From Streptomyces flavofungini (lineage in GTDB: Bacteria; Actinomycetota; Actinomycetes; Streptomycetales; Streptomycetaceae), in the NCBI RefSeq assembly GCF_030388665.1, contig NZ_CP128846.1, forward strand, positions 6,646,501 to 6,710,500: a stretch of DNA of 64,000 nt, read 5' to 3'. Each line of letters opens with the position of its first letter. The first letter of the stretch is position 1. A model generated the notes under the pieces. It was given only the letters and a program-made list of their open reading frames with translations. It was not told the DNA's origin and did not search any database. Positions 16,532 through 25,620 of this stretch are shown in pieces. The translations under genes were made by a program, and so were the position numbers.

Positions 16532-17545
16532 CTACGCGTTCAGCTCCGCGAGCACCCGCAGCGTGTCCGGGTCCCGTGCGAGCACCAGCAGGTCCGTCAC
16601 CGGCCCCTTGCGCCACTCCTGGAGCCTTTCGGCGATCCGCCCGCGCGGCCCGACCAGCGAGATCTCGTCGGCGAACGCGTCCGGCACGGCGAGCACGGCC
16701 TCCTCGCGCCGCCCGGCCAGGAACAGCTCCTGCACCCGCCGCGCCTCCTCCTCGTACCCCATCCGCCCCATCAGTTCGGCGTGGAAGTTACGGGCCGCGT
16801 GCCCCATGCCACCGATGTAGAAGCCGAGCATGGCCTTGACCGGGAGCAGCCCCTCGCGCACGTCGGCGCACACCGTGGCCCGCACGAGCGGCGCCACCAC
16901 GAACCCCGGCCGCAGCCCGTCGCCGAGCGACGCCTCGTACACGTCCGTGCGCGTCGGCGACCAGTACAGCGGCAGCCAGCCGTCCGCGATCCGGGCCGTC
17001 TGCGCGATGTTCCTGGGCCCTTCGGCGCCGAGCAGGACGGGCAGGTCGCCGCGCAGGGGATGGGTGATGGACTTCAGCGGCTTGCCGAGCCCGGTGCCGT
17101 CCTCGCCCGGGTAGGGCAGCGGGTGGAACCGCCCGTCAAGGGCCACGGGGGACTCCCGCCGCAGCACCTGCCGTACGACATCCACGTACTCCCGTGTCGC
17201 GGTGAGCGGCGACTTCGGGAACGGCCGCCCGTACCACCCCTCCACGACCTGCGGTCCCGAGAGCCCGAGCCCGAGCAGCATCCGCCCTCCGGAGAGGTGG
17301 TCGAGGGTGAGGGCGTGCATGGCGGTGGTGGTGGGCGAGCGGGCCGCCATCTGCGCGACGGCCGTGCCGAGCCGGATCCGCGAGGTGTGCGCGGCGATCC
17401 ACGTCAACGGCGTGAACGCGTCCGACCCCCAGGCCTCCGCCGTCCACACCGAGTCGTACCCGAGCCGCTCGGCCTCCTGCGCGAGCGCCAGGTGCCGGGC
17501 CTCGGGGCCGCGGCCCCAGTATCCGAGCGCGAGCCCGAGCCGCAT
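16532..17545 (-). CDS. LLM-class F420-dependent oxidoreductase
   Basis: The 337-residue TIM-barrel protein of the luciferase-like monooxygenase family starts MRLGLALGYWGRGPEARHLALAQEAERLGYDSVWTAE in two typical beta-alpha units. It continues with IRLGTAVAQMAARSP and the family segment DHLSGGRMLLGLGLSGPQVVEGWYG. Actinobacterial members closest to this pattern use F420 (deazaflavin) rather than FMN. The substrate is unknown. The ATG has a GGAGG site 4 bases upstream. It stands alone, 150 bases from the next gene on the same strand, and its 3' end abuts a decayed gene. Confidence 0.88.
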   Translation of the reverse strand: MRLGLALGYWGRGPEARHLALAQEAERLGYDSVWTAEAWGSDAFTPLTWIAAHTSRIRLGTAVAQMAARSPTTTAMHALTLDHLSGGRMLLGLGLSGPQVVEGWYGRPFPKSPLTATREYVDVVRQVLRRESPVALDGRFHPLPYPGEDGTGLGKPLKSITHPLRGDLPVLLGAEGPRNIAQTARIADGWLPLYWSPTRTDVYEASLGDGLRPGFVVAPLVRATVCADVREGLLPVKAMLGFYIGGMGHAARNFHAELMGRMGYEEEARRVQELFLAGRREEAVLAVPDAFADEISLVGPRGRIAERLQEWRKGPVTDLLVLARDPDTLRVLAELNA

Positions 17546-17696
17546 ATGACCTCCAGGGAGCGGACCGAGAGAGCCGGCCAAGTGAGCTGACGGTGCATCA
17601 GATCTGGATCGACTGGAGGAGGGTACGCCAGCGGCCCCCCGCCCGGAAGGGGCGAGGGGCCGCTGAGGTGCTGCGGGAGCGCGCGAGCGCGAGGGC

Positions 17697-18584
17697 TCAG
17701 CCGCGCTGGATTCCCGTGGTGTCCTGCAGGACGCCGCGACGGCCGTCCTGCGTCTGGGCCACCAGGCTCTGGCCGCGCTGCTCCACGGCCAGGTACCAGG
17801 TGCCGGGAGCCAGTTCCGCGATCGGGGTCGGCGAACCGTCCTCGGCGTACAGCGGACGCGGCACCGGCACGGCGAACCAGAACGGGGAGAAGTCCCCGGC
17901 CGGGGCGCCCGCCTGCTGCGCCTGGGCGGGCGGCGGCGTCTGGCCGCCACCCTGCGGCTGGCCGCCGTAGGGCTGTGCCGGGGCGGCGGGCTGGGCGCCG
18001 TACGGCTGGCCCGGCTGACCGCCCTGCGCGCCCGGGTAGCCGTAACCGCCCTGCGGCTGGCCGCCGTAGGGCTGCGGGGCCTTGGGGCCACCGCCGCCCG
18101 CGAGGGGGGCCTTGAGGGCGGGGACGATGTTCGTGGCGACGGCGGCGCCAGCCAGCACGAGGGCGGCGATCAGGCCGAGGATGAGGCCAACGCCCGCATC
18201 GGGGGACTCGGGGCCGCTGCCGTTCTGGCGACCGAGTCCGCCGCCGATCTTGCTGAGCGCATCGAAGAAGAAGCCGAACGACTGGTCCGTGTCGAAGATC
18301 GCGCCGAGCGAGCTCCATGCGGAGGCGATGGCGAAGGCGATGCCGATCTGGCCGAGGTCCAGGCCGACGATCTTGCGCTGCCCGCCCGTGGCACGGCCGA
18401 GAACGATGCACGCGGCGCCGATGATGCCGAGGAGGTACATGCTCATCAGCAGGTTGCCGTTGGCCCAGGCGTTGGGAGCGTCATCGCCTGCGTCGTCAAA
18501 GGTGTCGAGGAACGAGGCGATGAAGAGCAACACCGCTGCTCCGATCACCACGCCGTCGCCTCGAGTGAGGGAGCGGAAATTCAC
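17697..18584 (-). CDS. Membrane protein with Gly/Gln/Pro/Tyr repeats and C-terminal domain
   Basis: The 295-residue protein starts at a GTG and has four transmembrane helices in its first 150 residues. Tandem QPYGGQPQGG / YGYPGAQGGQPG repeats follow at about 170-225, then a compact C-terminal domain (FSPFWFAVPVPRPLYAEDGS to QDGRRGVLQDTTGIQRG). The layout resembles actinobacterial DUF5336/34-kDa-antigen proteins plus a small beta-rich domain that mentions output values (GTWYLAVEQRGQSLVAQTQ). The role is unknown. The Tyr/Gln/Gly repeats are the type found in proteins that self-associate or contact the cell wall. Confidence 0.75.
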   Translation of the reverse strand: MNFRSLTRGDGVVIGAAVLLFIASFLDTFDDAGDDAPNAWANGNLLMSMYLLGIIGAACIVLGRATGGQRKIVGLDLGQIGIAFAIASAWSSLGAIFDTDQSFGFFFDALSKIGGGLGRQNGSGPESPDAGVGLILGLIAALVLAGAAVATNIVPALKAPLAGGGGPKAPQPYGGQPQGGYGYPGAQGGQPGQPYGAQPAAPAQPYGGQPQGGGQTPPPAQAQQAGAPAGDFSPFWFAVPVPRPLYAEDGSPTPIAELAPGTWYLAVEQRGQSLVAQTQDGRRGVLQDTTGIQRG

Positions 18585-18865
18585 TTCAGGGTCCTTCGTC
18601 AGTCGTCTCGTCGGTAGAGGCGTCGCTGTCGCCGTAGTCGCGGTCGTGTCGCGGTGCGCGAAGCGCGGGGGTGGCCCCTCATCGTAGGGAGGACACTATC
18701 CTCCGGTCGGCCGGGATGTCTGCTCGGGATAAAGATCGTCACTCAGTGAAGATCTGCCGGTTGCCGTCCCGTGACGAGACGGCGTCGAACACATCACGAC
18801 ATGGGGCGATAGCCCGGAATCAGCCCCCTTCACGCACCGGAATCGCGCCCGGCACCCGCCTGTGT

Positions 18866-19891
18866 CTACCCGCGCAGGAAGCTCTCGATGCCGTCCGAGA
18901 GGCCCTGGGCCGCCTTCTGCCGCCAGGCGCCGCTCGTCAGCAGGGCCTCGTCCTTCGGGTCGCGCATGTTGCCGCACTCGATGAACACCTTCGGCACCTT
19001 CGAGAGGTTGAGGCCGCCGAGGTCGCCGCGGACGTCGAGGCCGGTGCCGCCCCCGACGTAGTTGGAGGGGGCGCTCTTGGTGGCGTTCAGGAACTTGCCC
19101 GCGATGCGCTCGCCCAGGTCGCGGGACGGCGCGACGATCGCGCTGGTGTCCGCGGCGCCGCCGCGCACCTTCGCGGGCAGGATGACGTGGAAGCCGCGGT
19201 TGCCGACGGCCGAGCCGTCCGCGTGCAGGGAGACCACGGCGTCGGCGCGGGCCTCGTTGCCGATCCGGGCGCGCTCGTCGACGCAGGGTCCGAAGGCGCG
19301 GTCGGCGTCGTGCGTGAAGCGGACCGTGGCACCCTGCCGGTGCAGCAGGTCGCGCAGGCGGTGGGCGAGGTCCAGGGTGAACCGGGCTTCCGTGTAGCCG
19401 CGGTTGGTGGACGTGCCCGTGGTGTCGCACTCCTTGGAGTTCGTCCCGATGTTCACCTGCCGGTTGATCTCGGCGGTGTGCTTGAAGTTCCCCGGGTTGT
19501 GTCCGGGGTCCACCACGACGACCTTGCCCTTGAGGGGGCCGGACGCGGCGGGGCGGCCGCCCGAGCCCTTCGTGGGGTCGGCGGACGGCTTGGGGGCGTC
19601 GGGATTGGATTTCGACGGCTCGGCCGGCTTGCCGGGCTTGTCGGAGTCATCGGGCTTGTCGGTCTTGCTCGCGTCCGCGCTCGGCTTCGAGGGCGAGCCC
19701 TGCTCCGAGCGGCTCGCGGACGGCAGCGTTCTGGCCGGTTTGCCGTCATCGGAGTCGCTCGCGGTGTCCATGAGGAGATACCCGGCGAGCGTGCCGGGCA
19801 CGAGCACGGCGAGGGCGACCGCGAGCGGGCGGCCACCGCGGAAGCGGCGGGGCGGGCGCGGTGGATGACTGTCCGGACCTACGTACGACAC
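18866..19891 (-). CDS. N-acetylmuramoyl-L-alanine amidase (Amidase_3)
   Basis: The 341-residue enzyme has one N-terminal signal-anchor helix (LAVALAVLVPGTLAGYLLM), a 75-residue Ser/Asp/Lys/Pro-rich linker that should cross the cell-wall mesh, and an Amidase_3 domain from about 120. The zinc-site residues appear as His in VVVDPGHNPG, His in VVSLHADGSA and catalytic Glu in VFIECGNMRD. Enzymes of this family cut the amide bond between MurNAc and the stem peptide during septation or wall turnover. Several Cys (KECDTT, GPCVDE, IECGN) could form disulfides outside the cell. The 280 bases between its stop and the repeat protein hold no other gene. Confidence 0.9.
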   Translation of the reverse strand: MSYVGPDSHPPRPPRRFRGGRPLAVALAVLVPGTLAGYLLMDTASDSDDGKPARTLPSASRSEQGSPSKPSADASKTDKPDDSDKPGKPAEPSKSNPDAPKPSADPTKGSGGRPAASGPLKGKVVVVDPGHNPGNFKHTAEINRQVNIGTNSKECDTTGTSTNRGYTEARFTLDLAHRLRDLLHRQGATVRFTHDADRAFGPCVDERARIGNEARADAVVSLHADGSAVGNRGFHVILPAKVRGGAADTSAIVAPSRDLGERIAGKFLNATKSAPSNYVGGGTGLDVRGDLGGLNLSKVPKVFIECGNMRDPKDEALLTSGAWRQKAAQGLSDGIESFLRG

Positions 19892-19901
19892 GGAAGCGAG
19901 C

Positions 19902-20564
19902 CTAGTCCTGCCGCAGGGAGCCCGCGCCGGTTCGGCGCAGGACGCGGAGCGAGTCCGTGGCCGAGATCTCCGTGAATGCCCCGGATTCCAGGGCCCGCAG
20001 ATAGATCCGGTACGGGGCCTGACCGGTCCACTCGTCCACCGGGTCGGGGAACACGTCGTGGATGACGAGCAGTCCGCCCTCCGCGACGTGCGGCGCCCAC
20101 CCCTCGTAGTCCGCGTTCGCGTGCTCGTCCGTGTGGCCGCCGTCGATGAAGACGAGGGCGACCGGGGAGTTCCACACCGCCGCGACCTGCGGGGAACGGC
20201 CCACGACGGCGATGACGTGGTCTTCGAGTCCGGCCCGGTGCAGGGTCCTGCGGAACGTCGGCAGCGTGTCCATGCGGCCGATCTCCGGGTCGACCGTCGC
20301 CGGGTCGTGGTAGTCCCAGCCGGGCTGCTGCTCCTCGCTGCCCCGGTGGTGGTCGACCGTGATCACGCTCACGCCGGCGGCGCGGGCCGCGTCCGCGAGC
20401 AGGATCGTGGAACGGCCGCAGTAGGTGCCGACTTCGAGCAGGGGCAGCCCGAGCGCCGCGGCCTCGGTGGCCGCCGCGTACAGGGCGAGGCCCTCCTTCG
20501 CGGGCATGAAGCCCTTCGCGGCCTCGAAGGCGTCGAGAACGTCGGGACCGGGCTCGGCGGCCAA
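19902..20564 (-). CDS. Class I SAM-dependent methyltransferase (O-methyltransferase-like)
   Basis: A 220-residue protein if it starts at the TTG at 20564, which has a GAGGAGG site 5 bases upstream. A longer frame to 20660 is Arg/Pro-rich and lacks such support. The fold is shown by LLEVGTYCGRSTILLADAAR (SAM motif I), SVITVDHHRGSEEQQ (motif II) and VALVFIDGGHTDEHANADYEGW (metal-type acidic motif), followed by GGLLVIHDVFPD. These features match the methyltransf_24/cephalosporin hydroxylase-like group. The substrate is unknown. It lies 10 bases after the amidase start on the same strand order, so the two may share a transcript. Confidence 0.82.
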   Translation of the reverse strand: MAAEPGPDVLDAFEAAKGFMPAKEGLALYAAATEAAALGLPLLEVGTYCGRSTILLADAARAAGVSVITVDHHRGSEEQQPGWDYHDPATVDPEIGRMDTLPTFRRTLHRAGLEDHVIAVVGRSPQVAAVWNSPVALVFIDGGHTDEHANADYEGWAPHVAEGGLLVIHDVFPDPVDEWTGQAPYRIYLRALESGAFTEISATDSLRVLRRTGAGSLRQD

Positions 20565-20757
20565 GGGTTCCTCCTCGGGGCGGGCGCGTGGAGGCCCGCG
20601 GGGTGCGCGTGGTGAACGGGCCCGCGTGTACGGACGCCCTGGGCGCCCGCTCACGGACATGGGGGCGCCCCATCGTGCACCACACCCCCGTCATGGGGGT
20701 GACGGGGGCGCGGTGGTCCGTGGGGTGGCCGGGTCGGCCCCGGCCGGGGCCTCCCCC

Positions 20758-22527
20758 TCAGGCCAGGACCTCGCTCTCGCCCGGCAGGGCCAGGTCGACC
20801 TCCACCGGCCGCTCCCCGCCGGGGTGCGCGGCGGACGCGGCGTGCGGGGCGTGTCCCGCGGCCGTCGCGGCGAGGACGTAGGGGCCGTCGGCCGGGACCT
20901 CCAGGGCGTAGCGCCCCTCGCCGTCCGTCAGCGCGGCGCCCGCCTGCCTGCCCCGGTGGTCGATCAGCGTGACCTTGGCCCGTGCGACCGGCGCCCCGGA
21001 GGCGGCGAGGACCCGGCCCTGGAAGCCGCCGAGGGCCCGCACGGCCCGCGCGGCCCGTTCGATGCCCGCGTCCTCCTCGCTGCTGGCCCGCAGCTGCGGC
21101 TTCTCCTGGGCGGGCGCGCGCCCCCGTCCCGGCAGGAACAGGGCGAGCAGCAGCCCGATGGCGACGGCGCCGGTGGCGATGAGGAAGGAGGTGCGGAAGC
21201 CCTCCATGGTGGGTATGTCGACCGGCCCCGCGTGGGTCGCGGTGTTGGCGAGCACCATGCCGATGACGGCGCTCGACACGGACGTGCCGATGGACCGCAT
21301 CAGGGTGTTGAGGCCGTTGGCCGCGCCCGTCTCGGACGGGTCGACGGCGCCGATGATGAGGGCGGGAAGCGAGGAGTAGGCGAGGCCGATGCCCGCGCCC
21401 ACGATCACCGAGATGACGATGGTCTGCCAGGCGGCGCTCATCAGGCCGAGGCCCGCTCCGTAGCCGACCGCGATGATCAGCAGGCCGAGGATGAGGGTGA
21501 CCTTCGGGCCGTACTTCGCCGAGAGGCGCGCGTACACCGGAGCGGTGAACATCATCGTCAGGCCGAGCGGTGCCACGCACAGGCCCGCGACGACCATGGA
21601 CTGGCCGAGGCCGTACCCGGTGGACGTGGGCAGTTGGAGGAGCTGGGGCAGGACGAGCGAGATGGCGTAGAAGGCGACGCCGACCATGATCGAGGCGAGG
21701 TTGGTGAGCAGCACCTCGCGGCGGGCGGTGGTGCGCAGGTCCACCAGCGGTGCCTGCAGGCGCAGTTCCATCACGCCCCACAGGAGCAGGACGGCGGCCG
21801 AGGCCCCGAAGAGCCCGAGGGTCAGGCCCGAACTCCAGCCCCAGTCGCTGCCCTTGGTGATGGGCAGCAGGAAGAGCACGAGTCCGGCGGACAGGCCGAG
21901 GGCGCCGGCCACGTCGAAGGTGCCCTCGGCGCGCAGCGGGCTCTCCGGCACCAGGAAGAAGATGAGCAGCATCGCGAGGACGCCGAGGCCCGCGGCCCCG
22001 AAGAACAGCGCGTGCCAGTCGGTGTGCTGGGCGACGAGGGCGGCGGCGGGCAGGGCGAGGCCGCCGCCGACGCCGATGGACGAACTCATCAGGGCCATCG
22101 CGGAGCCGAGCTTCTCGCGCGGCAGCTCGTCGCGCATCAGGCCGATGCCGAGCGGTATCGCGCCCATCGCGAAGCCCTGCAGGGCCCGGCCGACGATCAT
22201 CACGAGCAGGTCGTCGGTGAACGCGCAGACCAGGGAGCCGACGACCATCACGGCGAGGCTGGTGAGCAGCATCCGGCGCTTGCCGAAGAGGTCGCCGAGG
22301 CGGCCCATGATCGGCGTGGAGACGGCGCCCGCGAGCAGGGTCGAGGTCATGACCCAGGTGGCGTTGGAGGGCTCGGTGCCGAGCAGCGTCGGCAGGTCCT
22401 TGATGACGGGGACGAGCAGCGTCTGCATGACGGCGACGACGATGCCCGCGAAGGCGAGGACGGGGACGACACCGCCGGTTCCGCGCGTGGCGCGGTCACC
22501 GCGGGGGTGGGTCGTCGCGTGGGACAT
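20758..22527 (-). CDS. MFS multidrug-type transporter with C-terminal carboxypeptidase-regulatory-like domain
   Basis: The 589-residue protein has about 14 transmembrane helices in residues 20-475, with the MFS motif GRLGDLFGKRRM near 75 and the proton-antiporter region RALQGFAMGAIPLGIGL, which places it near the EmrB/QacA drug-efflux group. After a charged linker, residues 505-589 form a beta-sandwich of the CarboxypepD_reg type (GRVLAASGAPVARAKVTLID and TDGEGRYALEVPADGPYVL). This added domain would sit at the membrane surface, and its role is unknown. The start lies 173 bases from KstR-type box 2 on the divergent side, so it could be co-regulated with the thiolase gene. Confidence 0.88.
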   Translation of the reverse strand: MSHATTHPRGDRATRGTGGVVPVLAFAGIVVAVMQTLLVPVIKDLPTLLGTEPSNATWVMTSTLLAGAVSTPIMGRLGDLFGKRRMLLTSLAVMVVGSLVCAFTDDLLVMIVGRALQGFAMGAIPLGIGLMRDELPREKLGSAMALMSSSIGVGGGLALPAAALVAQHTDWHALFFGAAGLGVLAMLLIFFLVPESPLRAEGTFDVAGALGLSAGLVLFLLPITKGSDWGWSSGLTLGLFGASAAVLLLWGVMELRLQAPLVDLRTTARREVLLTNLASIMVGVAFYAISLVLPQLLQLPTSTGYGLGQSMVVAGLCVAPLGLTMMFTAPVYARLSAKYGPKVTLILGLLIIAVGYGAGLGLMSAAWQTIVISVIVGAGIGLAYSSLPALIIGAVDPSETGAANGLNTLMRSIGTSVSSAVIGMVLANTATHAGPVDIPTMEGFRTSFLIATGAVAIGLLLALFLPGRGRAPAQEKPQLRASSEEDAGIERAARAVRALGGFQGRVLAASGAPVARAKVTLIDHRGRQAGAALTDGEGRYALEVPADGPYVLAATAAGHAPHAASAAHPGGERPVEVDLALPGESEVLA

Positions 22528-22699
22528 GGGCGTGCGGCCTCCGGCAGGAAGAGTGGCGGTGGGTGGGGCACCCGCAGGTATATGCAGGATGAACCTGTAT
22601 CCCTGGGCGACTATTCCGACGGATGTCGAACCAAGGGAAGTCTTGACCCGTCATTGACCGGTTCTGTACGCGAGGAGGGCCGTCGCCCTTCCGGTGAAC

Positions 22700-22713
22700 T
22701 GAAACGTGTTCTA
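22700..22713. promoter_or_regulatory. KstR-type operator box 2
   Basis: TGAAACGTGTTCTA matches TnnAACnnGTTnnA fully. It ends 34 bases before the thiolase GTG, where bound repressor would block the promoter or the initiating polymerase. It is identical to box 1 except at one central spacer base. Confidence 0.75.
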
Positions 22714-22747
22714 GTCTTGCCGCCCGCTCTCGGAAGGAGCCCCAGCG

Positions 22748-23941
22748 GTGCAGAGCTACATCGTCGGCGTCGGCATGACGAAGTTCGAGAAGCCCGAGAC
22801 CCGCGACTGGCAGTACTGGGACATGGCGAAGGAGGCGGGCACCGCCGCGCTCGCCGACGCCCGGATCACCTACGAGCAAGTGGAGCAGGTCGTCGCCGGA
22901 TACTGCTTCCAGGCGTCGACGGCGGGCCAGCGGGCGGCATACGAGCTGGGCCTGACCGGAGTGCCGGTCTACAACGTCAACAACAACTGCGCCACGGGCT
23001 CCACGGCCCTCATGATGGCCCGGCAGTTCGTGGCGGGCGGGCAGAGCGAGTGCGTCCTCGCGCTCGGCTTCGAGAAGATGAAGCGCGGCTCGCTCGGCGG
23101 CGGCAGCGACGGCGACTTCGCGACATCCCCGGTGGCCCGGCACTACGGCGTCATGGCGGCCCGGCACGGCTTCGAGGCCTCGCCGCCCACGGCCCAGCTC
23201 TTCGGCAACGCGGCACGCGAGCACATGGAGCGGTACGGCACCACGCCCGCGCAGCTCGCGGCGGTCGCCGCGAAGAACCACCGGCACTCCGTCAACAACC
23301 CCAACGCCCAGTTCCAGGACGCGTACACGACCGAGGAGATCCTCGCCGCGCGGACCGTGCACGCCCCGCTCACCAAGCTCCAGTGCTCCCCGACGTCGGA
23401 CGGCGCCGCCGCCGTGGTCGTGGCGTCCGAGGCGTTCGTGGACCGGCACGGGCTCGGGGACCGCGCCGTCGAGATCACGGCCCAGGCCATGACGACCGAC
23501 ACCGCGGAGTCCTTCGCCTCCGGCAGCTGCCTCGACGTCGTCGGCACCCCGATGGCCCGCGCGGCCGCCCGCAAGGTGTACGACGCCTCGGGGCTCGGCC
23601 CCGACGACCTCGACGTCATCGAGCTGCACGACTGCTTCTCCGTCAACGAACTCCTCACCTACGAGGCCCTCGGCCTCTGCGAGGAGGGCGAATCCGGCAA
23701 GCTCGTGGAGTCCGGCGCGACGACGTACGGCGGCCGCTGGGTGGTGAACCCCTCCGGCGGCCTCATCTCCAAGGGCCACCCCCTGGGCGCGACCGGCCTG
23801 GCCCAGGCCACCGAACTCAGCTGGCAGCTGCGGGGCGAGGCGGGACCGCGCCAGGTCCCCGGGGCGCGGACGGCACTCGCGCACAACGTCGGCCTCGGCG
23901 GGGCGGCGATGGTGACGCTCCTCACGCGACCGCGGCTGTAG
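22748..23941 (+). CDS. Thiolase-family lipid-transfer protein (SCP-x/Ltp type)
   Basis: The 397-residue thiolase-fold protein starts at a GTG after GGAAGGAG. The nucleophile region is [13 protein letters not shown] near residue 84. The SCP-x signature HDCFSVNE lies near 297, and the C-terminal active-site block [14 protein letters not shown] lies near 336, with a final [11 protein letters not shown]. The SCP-x/Ltp branch, unlike classical FadA thiolases, has His-Asp-Cys-Phe in place of the usual second motif. In actinobacteria it works in sterol or branched-chain acyl-CoA degradation, either as a thiolase or as a retro-aldolase needing a DUF35 partner. No DUF35 gene is adjacent, which favours the thiolase role. 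KstR-type box 2 lies directly upstream. Confidence 0.88.
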   Translation: MQSYIVGVGMTKFEKPETRDWQYWDMAKEAGTAALADARITYEQVEQVVAGYCFQASTAGQRAAYELGLTGVPVYNVNNNCATGSTALMMARQFVAGGQSECVLALGFEKMKRGSLGGGSDGDFATSPVARHYGVMAARHGFEASPPTAQLFGNAAREHMERYGTTPAQLAAVAAKNHRHSVNNPNAQFQDAYTTEEILAARTVHAPLTKLQCSPTSDGAAAVVVASEAFVDRHGLGDRAVEITAQAMTTDTAESFASGSCLDVVGTPMARAAARKVYDASGLGPDDLDVIELHDCFSVNELLTYEALGLCEEGESGKLVESGATTYGGRWVVNPSGGLISKGHPLGATGLAQATELSWQLRGEAGPRQVPGARTALAHNVGLGGAAMVTLLTRPRL

Positions 23942-24087
23942 CGCCCGGGGTGAGACTGCTCACGCGGTGGTGGCCGCGACCGCGGCGGCCGCCCCGCGTT
24001 CGCCGCCCCGCGCAAGGACCTAGGACTCCCGACCCAGACCCCCTGCCCCCTATTTCCGATGTACGGGCCACACGCCCAGCTGTCAGC

Positions 24088-25539
24088 ATGAGGGCCATGC
24101 TCCAGACCCCCGCCGACACCCCGACCTCCCGCATATCGGGTCGCCCCACTCCGCCCACCTGGCTCGTCGTGGCCGCCGCGTGCGCCGGACAGTTCCTCGT
24201 CGTCCTCGACGTGTCCGTCGTGAACGTGGCGCTGCCGTCGATGCGGACCGATCTCGGCCTGAGCGCCACGGGGTTGCAGTGGGTCGTGAACGCGTACTCC
24301 ATCGCGTTCGCCGGGTTCATGCTGCTCGGCGGGCGGGCCGGTGACCTCTTCGGGCGCAAGCGGATGTTCCTGGTGGGCCTCGGGCTCTTCACGCTGGCCT
24401 CGCTCGCGGGCGGGCTCGCCCAGGAGGGCTGGCAACTGCTGCTCGCGCGGGCCGTGCAGGGCCTCGGCGCCGCCGTGCTCGCCCCCTCGACGCTGACGAT
24501 CCTCACCTCCGCCGTGCCGGAGGGGCCCGCCCGGGTGCGGGCCATCGCCACCTGGTCCGCGGTCGGGGCGGGCGGCGGCGCCGCGGGCGGACTCGTCGGC
24601 GGCCTGCTCACCGACGGCCTGTCCTGGCGCTGGACGCTGCTCGTCAACGTGCCCGTCGGCGTCCTCGTCCTCGCCGCCGCGCTGCGCTGGATCAGCGAGA
24701 GCCGCGCGAGCGGCGCGCGCCGCCTCGACCTGCCCGGGGCCGTGCTCGTGACCGGCGGCATCGCCACCCTCGCGTACGGCATCGTGCAGACCGAGGTGGA
24801 GGGCTGGACCGCCGCCGCCACCGTGGTGCCGCTGGCCCTCGGGCTCGCCCTGATCGGCGCCTTCCTCGCCGTCGAGGCCCGCGCCAAGGCGCCCCTGATG
24901 CCGCTCGCGCTGTTCCGGGTGCGGTCCGTGTCGGCCGCCAACGCCACGATGTTCGTCTGCGGCATGGGCATGTTCGCCATGTGGTTCTTCATGACCCTCT
25001 ACGCCCAGAACGTCCTCGGCTACACGCCGCTGGAGGCCGGGCTCGCCCTGATCCCCAGCTCGGTCAGCGTCGTCGTCGGCTCCAAGGTCGCCCCCCGCCT
25101 GATGCGCGTCCTCGGCGCCCGCAGCGTCACGGTCATCGGTGTCCTCGTCGCCGCCGTGGGCTTCCTCTGGCAGTGGCGGGCCCTCGACGCCGACGGGGCG
25201 TACGTCACCTCGATCATGCTCCCCGGCATCCTGATGATGCTCGGCGCCGGACTCGCGGGCACGCCCCTCGCCTCCCTCGCCACGAGCGGCGCCGACCCCG
25301 GCGACGCGGGCCTCGTCGCCGGACTCATCAACACCTCCCGCACCATGGGCGGCTCCCTCGGCCTCGCGGTCCTCTCCACCATCGCCGCGTCCCGCACCGG
25401 CGACCGCCCCGGCACCCACGCCCTGGCCGAGGGCTACGCCCAGGCGTTCCTGTGGGGAGCGGTGTTCCTGACGGCGGCGGTGGTGCTCGTGCTGGTGGCG
25501 ATGCCGAAGCCGGACAGATCGAGCCCGTCCGGCGATTGA
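24088..25539 (+). CDS. MFS drug-efflux transporter (EmrB/QacA family, DHA2)
   Basis: The 483-residue, 14-helix transporter begins its first helix at WLVVAAACAGQFLVVLDVSVVNVALPS, with the DHA2 signature LDVSVVNVALP, and has motif A GGRAGDLFGRKRM near 85. It should export hydrophobic compounds by proton exchange. Two ATG codons compete (24088 and 24097), and neither has a strong ribosome site. The last codons, reading SSPSGD then stop, lie inside the genome-wide intergenic repeat at 25523, so the C-terminus is repeat-derived. It stands between the KstR-box thiolase and a convergent response regulator. Confidence 0.9.
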   Translation: MRAMLQTPADTPTSRISGRPTPPTWLVVAAACAGQFLVVLDVSVVNVALPSMRTDLGLSATGLQWVVNAYSIAFAGFMLLGGRAGDLFGRKRMFLVGLGLFTLASLAGGLAQEGWQLLLARAVQGLGAAVLAPSTLTILTSAVPEGPARVRAIATWSAVGAGGGAAGGLVGGLLTDGLSWRWTLLVNVPVGVLVLAAALRWISESRASGARRLDLPGAVLVTGGIATLAYGIVQTEVEGWTAAATVVPLALGLALIGAFLAVEARAKAPLMPLALFRVRSVSAANATMFVCGMGMFAMWFFMTLYAQNVLGYTPLEAGLALIPSSVSVVVGSKVAPRLMRVLGARSVTVIGVLVAAVGFLWQWRALDADGAYVTSIMLPGILMMLGAGLAGTPLASLATSGADPGDAGLVAGLINTSRTMGGSLGLAVLSTIAASRTGDRPGTHALAEGYAQAFLWGAVFLTAAVVLVLVAMPKPDRSSPSGD

Positions 25540-25592
25540 GGACGAGGCGCGGAGCGCCGACAGCGGGGGTCCCGGGGGCTGCAGCCCCCGGG
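25523..25592 (+). repeat. Streptomyces intergenic repeat plus 22-bp palindrome
   Basis: The repeat core (GCCCGTCCGGCGATTGAGGA followed by CGAGGCGCGGAGCGCCGA) spans 25523-25560. It is followed by a perfect 22-bp palindrome at 25571-25592 centred on GGCTGCAGCC. The convergent MFS and response-regulator genes meet here, so it probably ends transcription from both sides. The MFS stop codon is inside the repeat. Confidence 0.8.
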
Positions 25593-25620
25593 GCAACCCC
25601 GCCCCACGGCGAGGAAGCGC

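Noticed and set aside
20425..24087. A single 1704-codon plus-strand frame ending in the MFS transporter
   Set aside because: Only the last 484 codons form the transporter. The rest is opposite or out of frame with the MFS, thiolase and methyltransferase genes and has no domain.
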